Assembly (NCBI RefSeq): GCF_900455735.1 | Contig: NZ_UAUI01000022.1 | Span: 372,001 to 436,000 of the forward strand | Length of the DNA: 64,000 nt | Source: Rhodococcus wratislaviensis | GTDB lineage: Bacteria; Actinomycetota; Actinomycetes; Mycobacteriales; Mycobacteriaceae | Reading direction: 5' to 3' | Shown: piece by piece, positions 44,073 to 53,140 of the stretch | Layout of the letters: every line of letters starts with the position of its first letter | Position numbering within the stretch: position 1 is the first letter of the stretch | Position numbers and translations under genes: made by a program | The notes under the pieces: model-generated | Seen by the model: the letters and a program-made list of their open reading frames with translations, nothing else | Database searches by the model: none | Told to the model about the DNA's origin: nothing

Positions 44073-44112
44073 GTGAGTGCCAACGGACGGCGGAACACAC
44101 TTTGGCACTCAC
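44073..44112. promoter_or_regulatory. 11-bp perfect inverted repeat upstream of iclR
   Basis: GTGAGTGCCAA and TTGGCACTCAC are exact complements separated by 18 bases, beginning 31 bp upstream of the iclR start. Position suits an autoregulatory site. Its GTGAGTG arms also resemble the hairpin family found after several genes, but no gene ends here, so an operator or cruciform role is more likely than termination. The remaining 250 bp to the next gene on the plus strand show nothing else I can name. Confidence 0.5.
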
Positions 44113-44365
44113 CTGGGGCGAATTGGGTGTCGCCACACGGGCGGGGATGTGGTAGTTATTGAGGATGCTCGAATTCGACTCGACGAAAGGCGCATGAGCG
44201 CCCACCGAGACACCTCTCCGACACAACGGTTCGGGGAATTCACCCGCGCGTTCGACGCGCTTCGCTCGCTCCCTTCACGATGCCGCGACCCGTCCACTCC
44301 CCGCCGGACGCTGTTCGATCCCCGATTTGTGCTGCCCTACAACGACTTCGAGAAAGGAGGTACTC

Positions 44366-44833
44366 ATGAAGTTGGCTGAGGCACTGGCTGAACGCGGCGA
44401 TCTGACGCGCCGGGTGGAGCACCTGAAGTCGCGCATCCTCACGAATGCACGACATCAAGAGGGCGAGTCGCCTGCCGAGGACGCCGCGGCGCTACTCGTC
44501 GAACTCGAGGAGGTCCTGGACCGCCTGGAGGTCCTCGTCCGAAGAATCAATCGGACGAATACCGCTGCGCCACTGGGCGACGCGACCATCACGGACGCAC
44601 TGGCCCGCCGCGACATGCTGCGAATCCGGCACCGGGTGGTGTCCGCCGCCGCGGATGCCGCCTCCGGACGTGAGCAGGACCGATACGGCAGGCAACTCCG
44701 CTCCGAACTCGTCTTCGTCGCGGCGTTGCCCGTCCGGGATCTCCGGCGGACAGCGGACGATCTCGCCCGGCAGATTCGGGAAATCGATCTGCAAGTGCAG
44801 AAGGAGAATTGGGAAGTCGAGTTGCTCGACTGA
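44366..44833 (+). CDS. DIP1984-family protein
   Basis: This 155-residue, mostly helical protein is rich in Arg, Glu and Leu. It begins MKLAEALAERGDLTRRVEHL and contains LVELEEVLDRLEVLVRRINRTN near residue 50 and IREIDLQVQKENWEVEL at the end. I recognise the DIP1984 (septicolysin-like) family; its function is not known. The ATG has a strong AAAGGAGG site seven bases upstream, so I prefer it over an upstream ATG. Heptad-like leucines suggest coiled-coil pairing. It stands alone and converges toward the Clp gene. Confidence 0.75.
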   Translation: MKLAEALAERGDLTRRVEHLKSRILTNARHQEGESPAEDAAALLVELEEVLDRLEVLVRRINRTNTAAPLGDATITDALARRDMLRIRHRVVSAAADAASGREQDRYGRQLRSELVFVAALPVRDLRRTADDLARQIREIDLQVQKENWEVELLD

Positions 44834-45048
44834 AGCAGGCTGGGTAGTAGGTAACCGTCTCGGAGGCGAGCACGCACCGCGGTCGGCGGCAATCCGGCCA
44901 CTTCTCCTGCGCGGAGGGCAGCGCACCCCGGGCCCACCCGGATCACACTGCAGCCCTGCACACCGCACAGGTGACAGTGCACGACGCACAACTCATTACC
45001 GGGTGCTGATCCGAGACGGCGAGGGCGGGCAAGGGGCTACCCACACAC

Positions 45049-45090
45049 GTGAGTGGCAGAGCGTGCCGAAGCACACTCTGCCACTCACGT
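45049..45090. terminator. near-perfect 19-bp hairpin after the Clp ATPase gene
   Basis: CGTGAGTGGCAGAG (45049-45062) and its exact complement (45077-45090) enclose a further GTGC/GCAC stem with a CGAA loop, giving about 18 pairs with one mismatch. It begins 6 bp past the Clp stop codon at 45096 and lies 215 bp after the convergent DIP1984 gene. It belongs to the GTGAGT-type repeats of this window. Confidence 0.65.
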
Positions 45091-45095
45091 CGGGA

Positions 45096-47519
45096 TCAGC
45101 CGACCACGAGGTCCAACTCGTCGTCGGACACTCCGACCGCGATGCTGCCACCCTCGACGAGGACATCGTCGAGCAGCAGATCGGCGATCCGATCGTCGAC
45201 GGCCCGCTGGATCGACCGGCGCAACGGACGCGCCCCGAACTCGGGCTGGTGTCCGTGCTCGGCAATCCAGTCCACCGCGGCCTCGCTGAACGAGATCTCG
45301 ATGCCCTTGGACTGCAGCCGCTTCCGGCTGTCATCGAGCAGCAGGTCGGTGATCCGGTGCAGCTGAGCGGTGTCGAGCTTGCGGAAGATCACGATCTCGT
45401 CGATCCGGTTCAGGAACTCCGGACGCATCGACTCACGCAACCGGCCCATCACCCGATCCCGCAGCGGCTTCTCCGACGCCTCCGCGTCACCGGTGCTGAA
45501 GCCAAGCGCACCGGACTTGCTGGAGATGATGTCGGATCCCAGGTTGCTGGTCATGATCAGAACGGTGTTCTTGAAATCCACCGTCCTGCCCTGACCGTCC
45601 GTGAGCCGACCGTCGTCGAGCACCTGCAGCAGCGTATTGAATACGTCCGGGTGCGCCTTCTCGATCTCGTCGAGCAGGATCACCGAATACGGGTTCCGGC
45701 GGACCTGCTCGGTGAGCTGTCCCGCCTCCCCGTATCCGACGTAGCCGGGAGGAGCACCGACGAGCCGGCTGACCGTGTGACGTTCACCGAACTCGCTCAT
45801 GTCGAGTCGCAGCATCTTGTTCTCGTCACCGAACAGCGTGGCGGCCAGCGCCTTCGCGAGCTCCGTCTTGCCGACACCGGTCGGTCCGAGGAACAGGAAG
45901 CTGCCCACGGGTCGATCCGGATCGTTCATGCCGGTGCGGCTACGGCGCACCGCCCGGGCGATGGCCCGTACGGCGTCGTCCTGGCCGACGACACGACGAT
46001 GCAGTTCGTCCTCGAGCCGGCGGAGGCGTTCCTTCTCCTCCTCGGTCATCTGGCTGGCCGGGATTCCGGTGGCCCGCGACACGACCTCGGCGATCTGCTC
46101 GGCAGTCACCTCGGGCGTCACGTCGGTCGTGCCGACCGCCTTCCCGTCGATCCGGGCCTGGACCTCCATGGCCTCGTCCCGCAGTCGCGAAGCCTTCTCG
46201 TACTGTTCGTCGGCGACGGCCTGCTCCTTGGCCTGTTCGAGTTCAGCGAGCTTCGCCCGCAGAGCCTCGACATCGACGCTCGGCATCCGTAGCCGCAACC
46301 GGGCTCCGGCCTGGTCGATCAGGTCGATCGCCTTGTCCGGCAGGAAGCGGTCACCGATGTAGCGGGCCGACAGCTCGACGGCCGCCGAAAGCGCCTCGTC
46401 CGTGTAGCGGACACCGTGGTGCTCCTCGTACCGGTCACGCAGACCGGACAGGATCGCCACCGCATCCTCGACGCTCGGCTCCGCAACCGTCACCGGCTGG
46501 AAACGGCGTTCGAGCGCCGGGTCCTTCTCGATGTGTTTGCGGTATTCGTCGAGCGTCGTCGCACCGACGATGTGCAGCTCACCACGGGCGAGCTTCGGCT
46601 TGAGGATGTTGCCCGCATCCATCGCGCCGTCGGCGCCGCCACCGGCGCCGGCGATGGAGTGGACCTCGTCGATGAAGACGATCAGCTCGTCCGAGTGGGC
46701 GGAGATCTCGTCGATCACCTTGCCCAGGCGTTCCTCGAAATCACCGCGGTACCGGGTGCCGGACACCATGCTGGACAGGTCGAGCTGGACGATGCGCTTT
46801 CCCGTCAGTCGGTCGGGCACCTCGCCGTCGACGATGCGCTGGGCCAGGCCCTCGACGACCGCCGTCTTGCCGACGCCGGCCTCACCGACCAGTACGGGGT
46901 TGTTCTTGGTGCGCCGCGACAGGATCTCGATGGTCTGCTCGATCTCGTCGGCGCGCCCGATCACCGGGTCGACTCCGCCGCCGCGTGCGCGTTCGGTGAG
47001 GTCGAAGCCGTACTGGTCGAGCGTGGGAGTCTCGGAGTTCGACGACTCCTCCACCGATCCACCCTGCACCGCGGTCTGCAGGCGCTCGGGGGTGATGCCC
47101 TCGGATGCGAGCAGGCGTCCGGCGGCGTGGTCCTGATCCGCGGCGAGCGCCAGGAAGAGGTGCTCGGGATCGATGTAGGTGGAACCGAGGGCGCGCGCGA
47201 GTTGGTGCGCCTCGAGCAGCGCCGTCTTCAGGGCGCCGCTCAGTGCGGGTGTTGCAAAGCCTGACGTGTCGCGGCTCTGGGGCAGACGCAGTTCGACGGC
47301 ATCGGCGACGGCCGACGTGTCGGCGCCTGCGCGGCGCATCAGAGACGCGACGGGATCGTGTTCTGTCATGACGCGCAGAACGTGGAGTGCATCGAGTTCC
47401 GCATCGCCACGACCTGCGGCGAAGCGGGCAGCAGCAGCCATGAGCTCCTGGGTGGAGCGACTCATGAGCCGACTGATGTCGATGCGACCTGGGCCCTCCG
47501 GCCCGAAGAATGCTGGCAT
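45096..47519 (-). CDS. ClpC-type ATP-dependent chaperone (Hsp100)
   Basis: This 807-residue class 1 Clp ATPase has two N-terminal Clp repeats (residues 15-150), then AAA-1 with Walker A GEAGVGKTAVV near 215 and Walker B LIVFIDEVH near 280. A short middle region carries a UVR-like motif, EQAVADEQYEKASRLRDEAM, near 430; AAA-2 has GPTGVGKTELAKAL near 552 and VILLDEIEKAHPDVF near 620. The short M-domain with UVR is ClpC-like rather than ClpB-like. The N-terminus MPAFFGPEGPGRIDIS differs from canonical ClpC1, so this is probably a second, stress-induced paralogue. I see no clear ClpP-docking LGF loop; ISSKSGALGFSTG near 680 is the candidate. A HAIR-type operator precedes it. Confidence 0.9.
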   Translation of the reverse strand: MPAFFGPEGPGRIDISRLMSRSTQELMAAAARFAAGRGDAELDALHVLRVMTEHDPVASLMRRAGADTSAVADAVELRLPQSRDTSGFATPALSGALKTALLEAHQLARALGSTYIDPEHLFLALAADQDHAAGRLLASEGITPERLQTAVQGGSVEESSNSETPTLDQYGFDLTERARGGGVDPVIGRADEIEQTIEILSRRTKNNPVLVGEAGVGKTAVVEGLAQRIVDGEVPDRLTGKRIVQLDLSSMVSGTRYRGDFEERLGKVIDEISAHSDELIVFIDEVHSIAGAGGGADGAMDAGNILKPKLARGELHIVGATTLDEYRKHIEKDPALERRFQPVTVAEPSVEDAVAILSGLRDRYEEHHGVRYTDEALSAAVELSARYIGDRFLPDKAIDLIDQAGARLRLRMPSVDVEALRAKLAELEQAKEQAVADEQYEKASRLRDEAMEVQARIDGKAVGTTDVTPEVTAEQIAEVVSRATGIPASQMTEEEKERLRRLEDELHRRVVGQDDAVRAIARAVRRSRTGMNDPDRPVGSFLFLGPTGVGKTELAKALAATLFGDENKMLRLDMSEFGERHTVSRLVGAPPGYVGYGEAGQLTEQVRRNPYSVILLDEIEKAHPDVFNTLLQVLDDGRLTDGQGRTVDFKNTVLIMTSNLGSDIISSKSGALGFSTGDAEASEKPLRDRVMGRLRESMRPEFLNRIDEIVIFRKLDTAQLHRITDLLLDDSRKRLQSKGIEISFSEAAVDWIAEHGHQPEFGARPLRRSIQRAVDDRIADLLLDDVLVEGGSIAVGVSDDELDLVVG

Positions 47520-47536
47520 TCCTCAGCCTCCTATAA

Positions 47537-47557
47537 GTTGAGCGTTACTCACTCAAC
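47537..47557 (-). promoter_or_regulatory. HAIR-type HspR operator of the Clp gene
   Basis: Read toward the gene, GTTGAGT-N7-GCTCAAC closely matches the HspR-associated inverted repeat CTTGAGT-N7-ACTCAAG (11 of 14 positions, same spacing). It lies 18-38 bp upstream of the ATG, with an AGGAGG ribosome site between. Repression by HspR and release on heat shock is the expected control. Confidence 0.65.
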
Positions 47558-47670
47558 TAACGTGCCATGCCTGCGATCAATTCCCGACGGGGACGGATGT
47601 GAGCTCGATCACGAAGATCCGTGGTGGTTCCGACCCAGTCCAACGACGACAGGAACCCGGATCCTCCCGC

Positions 47671-48558
47671 TCACGGCAGGGCGCGTCCGAGAAAGTCGAG
47701 CACCCGGGTCGCCTGGTCGCCGGTGGGATCGAGATCGGGGCGGAAGTCGGCGACGCTGACGCCCACGAGTCGAGGTGACCGCGCAAGAGGCGCGACGACG
47801 TCGGCGAGTTGATCCCAGTCGAGGCCTCCCGGCTGGGGGTACGTCACCGCAGTGAGCGACTCGGGGTCGAGCACATCCAGGTCGAGGTGCAGCCAGACCC
47901 CGGTGCCTGTGCCGGCCAGCCATGCGGCAGCCTGCCGAGCTGCAACGATGGGGTCACGCACGACGGTCGGCGCGTCGATGCGGCGCAGGTCGGATGGCAA
48001 CCGGACCAGTTCGGCGGCGGACGCCGCGTCCAGGCCCTCGGTGCGATGACCGATCAGGACGGTGTCACCGGCGCTGACCATCGGGGGTGTCCCGGCCAGC
48101 GTGGTCAACGCCTCGGTGCCGACTCCGGTGAGTATCGCGAGCTCCATGTCCGCCGTCTCGCCCGTGTCCGAGGAGAGTCCGTCGAGATAATCCGGATGCC
48201 CGTCGACGAACCACAGTCCCGCCGAACCCAGGTGCCTGCGCAGCGCGGGAAAGATCCCGAGCAGGATGCTGCAATCGCCGCCGACCACCAGCGGTCGCCG
48301 CCGCGGCAGGTCCGTCATTGCGACCGCAAGATCGTCCGCCAACGCGTGCGCGGCCCGCACCGTCTCGGACAGTGCGATCACCCCCGTCGGTTCGTCCCGG
48401 TCGGTGCGATCGATCACGGTCGCGGCGTCGCCGACATCCCGGCCGACCATCGAAGACAGGCCGGCCTCCCGAAACGCGTGCGGCGCCGCTTGTTCGCCAC
48501 GAGCCGAGCCGGAGCACTCCCACGGTGCGCCCAGCAGGAACCAGCCGGCAGCGTCCAT
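47671..48558 (-). CDS. arginase/agmatinase-fold hydrolase
   Basis: With ATG 48558 the protein has 295 residues, typical of ureohydrolases; the longer frame to 48627 would translate through a palindrome. Metal-binding blocks are PLVVGGDCSILLG (GGDCS in place of the usual GGDHS), WFVDGHPDYLD (the DAHxD block with Gly for Ala) and LHLDLDVLDPES. The first canonical His is replaced by Cys, so one manganese site may be altered. The substrate could be arginine, agmatine, guanidinobutyrate or formiminoglutamate; none can be chosen. It is divergent from the KimA gene. Confidence 0.83.
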   Translation of the reverse strand: MDAAGWFLLGAPWECSGSARGEQAAPHAFREAGLSSMVGRDVGDAATVIDRTDRDEPTGVIALSETVRAAHALADDLAVAMTDLPRRRPLVVGGDCSILLGIFPALRRHLGSAGLWFVDGHPDYLDGLSSDTGETADMELAILTGVGTEALTTLAGTPPMVSAGDTVLIGHRTEGLDAASAAELVRLPSDLRRIDAPTVVRDPIVAARQAAAWLAGTGTGVWLHLDLDVLDPESLTAVTYPQPGGLDWDQLADVVAPLARSPRLVGVSVADFRPDLDPTGDQATRVLDFLGRALP

Positions 48559-48586
48559 TCGGCCATGATCCACCAGGCCCTCCGGG

Positions 48587-48644
48587 CCCGTGCGCCTTCC
48601 CGTGCGCCTTTTCGGTAGCGGGAACAACCGGAAAGGCGCACGGG
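48587..48644. repeat. 12-bp tandem repeat plus 17-bp hairpin between divergent genes
   Basis: CCCGTGCGCCTT occurs twice in direct succession (48587-48610). The second copy begins an inverted repeat: CCGTGCGCCTTTTCGGT (48600-48616) pairs with 48627-48643 over 17 bp with one G-T pair and a ten-base loop. It sits between the arginase-fold gene and kimA. It is upstream of the likely kimA -10 (48662-48667), so it could be an operator or part of the 5' leader of the minus-strand gene. Confidence 0.6.
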
Positions 48645-48673
48645 CGCGAAGCGCCTAGTTCTAGGCTGAACTG

Positions 48674-50698
48674 GTGGTGGCTCTCGTTCGAGCGGTCCGG
48701 CGGCTGGCTCTGGGACGCCCGCTGCGCAGTGACGACCTCGGGGAGCAGCTGCTGACCAAGCGTCTGGCGCTGCCGATCTTCGCCTCCGACCCTCTGTCGT
48801 CCGTGGCGTACGCGACGCAGGAGATCCTGCTGATCCTGTCCCTCGGCGGTCTCGCGTATTTCTATCTGACGCCGTATCTGGCGGTCGGGGTCGTCGTGCT
48901 TCTCGCCGTGGTCGCCCTGTCGTACCGCCAGGTGGTGTACGCCTACCCCAGCGGGGGCGGCTCGTACGAGGTGGCGACCAAGAACCTCGGTCCGTCCGCG
49001 GGTCTGACGGTGGCGTCAGCGCTGCTCATCGACTACGTCATGACGGTGGCGGTGTCGGTGTCGGCCGGCGTCGACAATCTCATCTCCGCCGTTCCCGCGC
49101 TGAACACGCACCGGGTGGCGCTGGCCGTGGCATTCGTCGTGCTGCTGACCGTGATGAACCTGCGCGGGATCCGGGAATCGGGGACCACCTTCGCCTTCCC
49201 GACATACGGGTTCATCGCCGGTGTGATGATCCTGATCGTGACGGGGTTCGTCCGCGTCGCGGCCGGCTCGACGCCCGTCGCCGAAAGTGCCGGGTACACC
49301 ATCGAACCGGAGCTGTCCGGGCTGACCGGTCTGGCCCTCGTGTTCTTCGCGCTGCGCGCGTTCTCGTCGGGATGTACCGCGCTGACGGGTGTCGAGGCGA
49401 TCTCCAACGGGGTGCCCGCATTCCGTAAACCCAAGAGCGCCAACGCCGCGAAAACGCTCATGGCGATGGCGGCGACGGCCATCGTGATGTTCGCGGGAAT
49501 CACCGCACTGGCCATCGTCACCAAGGTGCACGTCGCGGTGAACCCGTGCGATCTGATCGGGTTCGCCGGAAACTGCGAGACCGATCCGCAGCGCACCGTC
49601 ATCGCCCAGATCGCGGCGGCCGTGTTCGGCGGCACCACCAACTTCGGTTTCTTCTACGTCCAGGCCGCGACCGTGCTGATCCTCGTGCTCGCCGCGAACA
49701 CCGCCTACAACGGTTTCCCGCTGCTCGCCTCGGTGCTCGGCCGCGACCGGTACCTCCCCGTCCAGCTCAACACCCGCGGCGACCGGCTGGCGTTCAGCAA
49801 CGGCATCGTGCTCCTCGCCGTGACGGCCGGCGGATTGATCGTCCTGTTCGAGGCGTCCGTCACCCACCTCATCCAGCTGTACATCCTCGGCGTGTTCACC
49901 TCCTTCACCCTCAGCCAGGCGGGCATGGTCCGGCACTGGAACCGGGTGCTGGCAACCGAATCCGACTCCCGCGAACGTCGTCTCATCCACGGTCGGCGGG
50001 CCCTCAACGGCACCGGAGCCGTCCTCACCGGCACCGTCCTGATCATCGTCACGATCACGAAGTTCACCCAGGGCGCCTACCTCGTGGTCATCGCCATGCC
50101 GATCCTGTTCTTCCTGATGCGCGGGGTGCGGCGGCACTACGACCGGATCGCGGCTGTTCTCGTCGTCGACGAGGACAGCTTCACCCTCCCCTCCCAGGTG
50201 CACACCATCGTGCTGGTGTCCGTGCTCAACAAACCCACCGCCCGGGCCCTGGCCTACGCCCGCGCCACCCATCCGACGACGCTGGAGGCCGTCACCGTGC
50301 TGGGCGACAACACCGGAAAACTGCAGCGGGAGTGGGAGAAGTACGAGGTCCCGGTGCCGCTGAAGGTCCTCGAATCGCCCTACCGTGAAGTCACCCGGCC
50401 CATCGTGGGGTACGTGAAATCCGTCCGGAAGCGGATCCCGGACGGCGTCGTCACCATCTTCATCCCCGAGTACGTGGTCGGTCGCTGGTGGGAACACCTG
50501 CTGCACAACCAGAATGCGCTGCGCCTCAAAGGCAGGTTGCTGTTCACGTCCGGGGTGATGGTCACGAGCGTGCCGTGGCTGCTGGATTCGGCCACCCGGG
50601 TCGCGGCGCCGCTCGGCAAGCCCGCGCCGGGCGACATCCGGCGCGGCCTGCCCACCACTCCCGAGCTCAGCGGAAAGTCGACTTCAGGTACTCCGTGA
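48674..50698 (+). CDS. kimA: KimA-type potassium importer (APC superfamily)
   Basis: The 674-residue protein has twelve APC-fold helices in the first 480 residues and a cytoplasmic C-terminal domain. Blocks shared with Bacillus subtilis KimA (YdaO) are unmistakable: EQLLTKRLALPIFASDPLSS near residue 25, SYRQVVYAYPSGGGSYEVAT near 78, RAFSSGCTALTGVEAISN near 230, LVLAANTAYNGFP near 340 and WWEHLLHNQNALRLK near 605. KimA imports potassium with protons and is inhibited by c-di-AMP in Firmicutes. GTG 48674 follows TAGGCT by six bases, a leaderless pattern; no c-di-AMP riboswitch fits in the short upstream gap. Confidence 0.88.
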   Translation: MVALVRAVRRLALGRPLRSDDLGEQLLTKRLALPIFASDPLSSVAYATQEILLILSLGGLAYFYLTPYLAVGVVVLLAVVALSYRQVVYAYPSGGGSYEVATKNLGPSAGLTVASALLIDYVMTVAVSVSAGVDNLISAVPALNTHRVALAVAFVVLLTVMNLRGIRESGTTFAFPTYGFIAGVMILIVTGFVRVAAGSTPVAESAGYTIEPELSGLTGLALVFFALRAFSSGCTALTGVEAISNGVPAFRKPKSANAAKTLMAMAATAIVMFAGITALAIVTKVHVAVNPCDLIGFAGNCETDPQRTVIAQIAAAVFGGTTNFGFFYVQAATVLILVLAANTAYNGFPLLASVLGRDRYLPVQLNTRGDRLAFSNGIVLLAVTAGGLIVLFEASVTHLIQLYILGVFTSFTLSQAGMVRHWNRVLATESDSRERRLIHGRRALNGTGAVLTGTVLIIVTITKFTQGAYLVVIAMPILFFLMRGVRRHYDRIAAVLVVDEDSFTLPSQVHTIVLVSVLNKPTARALAYARATHPTTLEAVTVLGDNTGKLQREWEKYEVPVPLKVLESPYREVTRPIVGYVKSVRKRIPDGVVTIFIPEYVVGRWWEHLLHNQNALRLKGRLLFTSGVMVTSVPWLLDSATRVAAPLGKPAPGDIRRGLPTTPELSGKSTSGTP

Positions 50699-52283
50699 GA
50701 CCGTCGACCGCGACCGGACTCTGCCGGAACCCGAGGTAGCCGTCCGGGCGGACGACGAACGCGGCGGACCCCTCCGCGCCGTACGCGTGCGCGAACTCGC
50801 CGTCACGGTCCCGGACGAGGGGAAGCACTGTTTCCCCGACCTCGGCGGAAGGCGACGCGACGAGATACGTGTCGACGAGTCCCCGGGTCGCCGCGTGCAC
50901 CGACGTCGCCGCGGCCTCGAGCAGTTCCAGCCCGCGCGCGTCGACCGATTCGTCGGCGTACAGCAGCAAGGTGTGGTTCCGTCCCGCGAGGAGTGTGAAC
51001 AGCCTGATGGGAGACGCGACTGCGGCACGGGTCAGCCCGCGGGCGTCCGGCGCCCGGTTGCCGGGCGCGAGTGCCGCGTTCGACTCCGGTTGGGCGACGA
51101 TCGGACTGTCCGCATAGTTGATGAGGAGTTGGGCCTCGCGCCGGATCACGTAGTCGGGATCCGACGACCCCGCCCCGATCCCCTCCCGGGCGCTGCGCAC
51201 GGTGCGACCCACCACCTCCTCCCCGATGGGTCGCCGTTCGGCGTCGTAACTGTCCAGCAGATCGGGGGCCGCGGCACCGGACACGGCCAGTGCGACCTTC
51301 CACGCCAGGTTGTGCGCGTCCTGGATGCCGGTGTTCATGCCCTGCGCGCCGGTCGGCGGATGAATGTGTGCGGCGTCGCCCGCGACGAACACCCGCCCGC
51401 GCCCGTAGGAGTCGACGATGCGGTGGCTGATCCGGAAGATCGAGGACCAGCGGAGGTTCGACGCCCGCGTCGGCTCGGGCGACAGCCGATCGAGCACGGC
51501 CTGGATGTGGCTCAGCTCCGGTTTCGGTCCCGCTTCGAAACCGTGCGCGATCTTGTCGGCCGCCGGGGTGCCGGTGCCGGCGAGGTCGGGGGGCACCAGC
51601 ATCGACATCCGGTAGCGGCGGCGCCCGGGCAGCGGAATGCACACGAGCAGATCATCGGTCTCGCCGTCCGTCTGATGCATCGACCGGATTCCGTAGCCGC
51701 GGGGCATCGACCAGTCGACTTCGACGTCGCCGAGCATGTACTGCTCGAGGAACGCACCGCCCTCGAAGGTGAGACCGAGGCCCTTGCGGACCACGCTGTG
51801 GGCGCCGTCGCAGCCGAAAAGGTACTGGGTTCGGACGGTTTCGTCGCCGTCCGCACCGGTGACCGTCGCGACGACGCCGTCGTCGTCCTGTTCGAATGCT
51901 GTCAGTTTGGTTCCTCGTTCGATCGTGGTGCCGAACGTGGCCAGGTAGTCGGTGAGGATGCGTTCGGTCTCGTACTGGGGCAGCCCGATGAATTCGAACG
52001 GGACGTCGGCGGGCAACGCCAACTCCAGACGGGCGACCTCGTCTCCGTTGACGTACACGATCTGCCCGCGCATCTGGATCGCCGCGTCCAGGATGTGCCG
52101 CAGCACACCCATGCTCTCGAACACCTCGAGGGTGCGGGGTTGGATCCCGACCGCCTTCGCGTACTGCGGTGGCTCGAGCAGGGGATCGATGATGCGGCAG
52201 GAGACACCTCGCCTGCGCAGTTCGATCGCCGCCGTCAGCCCCACGGGACCAGCTCCGACCACCAATACCTCGGGATGCACCAC
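50667..52283 (-). CDS. FAD-dependent aromatic hydroxylase (class A flavin monooxygenase)
   Basis: This 538-residue enzyme has the FAD dinucleotide motif VLVVGAGPVGLTAAIEL at residues 6-22, the DG motif YLFGCDGAHSVVRKGLG near 160 and the GD motif RVFVAGDAAHIHPPTGAQG near 290, defining PHBH-fold hydroxylases. A thioredoxin-like C-terminal domain (about residues 400-535, YADESVDARGLELLE) is typical of the MhpA/PheA and polyketide hydroxylase type. The substrate would be a phenolic acid or polycyclic phenol. Two adjacent GTG codons are possible starts. It overlaps the end of kimA by 32 bp, tail to tail, and has no clear pathway partners. Confidence 0.87.
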   Translation of the reverse strand: MVHPEVLVVGAGPVGLTAAIELRRRGVSCRIIDPLLEPPQYAKAVGIQPRTLEVFESMGVLRHILDAAIQMRGQIVYVNGDEVARLELALPADVPFEFIGLPQYETERILTDYLATFGTTIERGTKLTAFEQDDDGVVATVTGADGDETVRTQYLFGCDGAHSVVRKGLGLTFEGGAFLEQYMLGDVEVDWSMPRGYGIRSMHQTDGETDDLLVCIPLPGRRRYRMSMLVPPDLAGTGTPAADKIAHGFEAGPKPELSHIQAVLDRLSPEPTRASNLRWSSIFRISHRIVDSYGRGRVFVAGDAAHIHPPTGAQGMNTGIQDAHNLAWKVALAVSGAAAPDLLDSYDAERRPIGEEVVGRTVRSAREGIGAGSSDPDYVIRREAQLLINYADSPIVAQPESNAALAPGNRAPDARGLTRAAVASPIRLFTLLAGRNHTLLLYADESVDARGLELLEAAATSVHAATRGLVDTYLVASPSAEVGETVLPLVRDRDGEFAHAYGAEGSAAFVVRPDGYLGFRQSPVAVDGLTEYLKSTFR

Positions 52284-52374
52284 AAGACACCGCCTCGTCA
52301 GCAGGGACCGACCACCGACCAGTATGCGGGACCGTCGATGCACTTGACCGGCGTTCGGGCCAGACCCGGATCCG

Positions 52375-53140
52375 TCACGTTCGCGAGGTGTGGAGTCTCG
52401 GCCGGTGAACGGCTTCCCTGGCCACCAGTTCGATCGTCACGGCGACCGCACACGTCTGCGCGAGCAGCAGCCCGACGAGGACGAGGATCTGAACCGCCCC
52501 GGCCTGAACGGCGGAACCGCTTGCCAGCAGCACCCCGACGAACGCCCCCGGCAGGGTGACCAGCCCGACGGTCCGGGTCTGATCGAGTCCCGGGGAGCAG
52601 CGCATCCGAGGCGGCAGACCGGACCACTTCCATGCGGGCATCCCGGACGCCGAGTCCGAGACTCAGCCCCGCCTCCACCTCACCCCACCGTTGTTCGACC
52701 GCATCGAGCGCGCGTCGCGCGGCAAGGGAGGTAGCCGTCATCGCACCACCGAGCACGATCCCGCCGACGGGAACGAGTGCGACACCTTCGAGCGGAACCA
52801 CCCGGCTGACCAGCATCAACGGCAAGACGACTCCCACACCCGCCGCGAGCGACAGCGCCAGCCACGCGGCGGACCGCCCCGCTTTCGCGCGGCGAGCGGA
52901 CGTTCCCACCGCCGCCGCGAACATCACCACGAGGACGAGGATCGACGACCACAGATGCGCGAGAGCCGCAGCCAGGATCAGGGATACCGCGGCGAGCTGG
53001 GCAGCACCTCGAATTGCAGCGGCGGGCACGACGAGTGGGCTGCCGAGGTGGGTGACGCGGTAGACCACGGCCGCGCACACGACCATCACGGTGCACAGCA
53101 CAGCCAGTCCGACACCGGGATTCGCCAAGGACGTACTCAC
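52375..53140 (-). pseudogene. fetB: FetB/YbbM-family ABC permease, frameshifted
   Basis: The first 180 or so codons read as a UPF0014 membrane protein (PLVVPAAAIRGAAQLAAVSL, GGIVLGGAMTATSLAARRAL, DALLPG). The frame then shifts at the CCCGGGG run 52589-52595; the correct continuation, LDQTRTVGLVTLPGAFVG, ILVLVGLLLAQTCAVAVTIE and a stop at 52375, is in another frame. One extra G explains it. FetB pairs with the FetA ATPase in iron homeostasis in E. coli, but no ATPase gene is adjacent. The rest of the sequence is well preserved, so the shift is recent or a base-calling error. The unshifted frame runs on to 52298 without family similarity. Confidence 0.85.

Noticed and set aside
44834-45048. Possible small gene on the minus strand beginning MCVVHCHLCG near 44991
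   Set aside because: It runs into the DIP1984 gene antisense with no conserved features; the gap otherwise holds nothing I can name.
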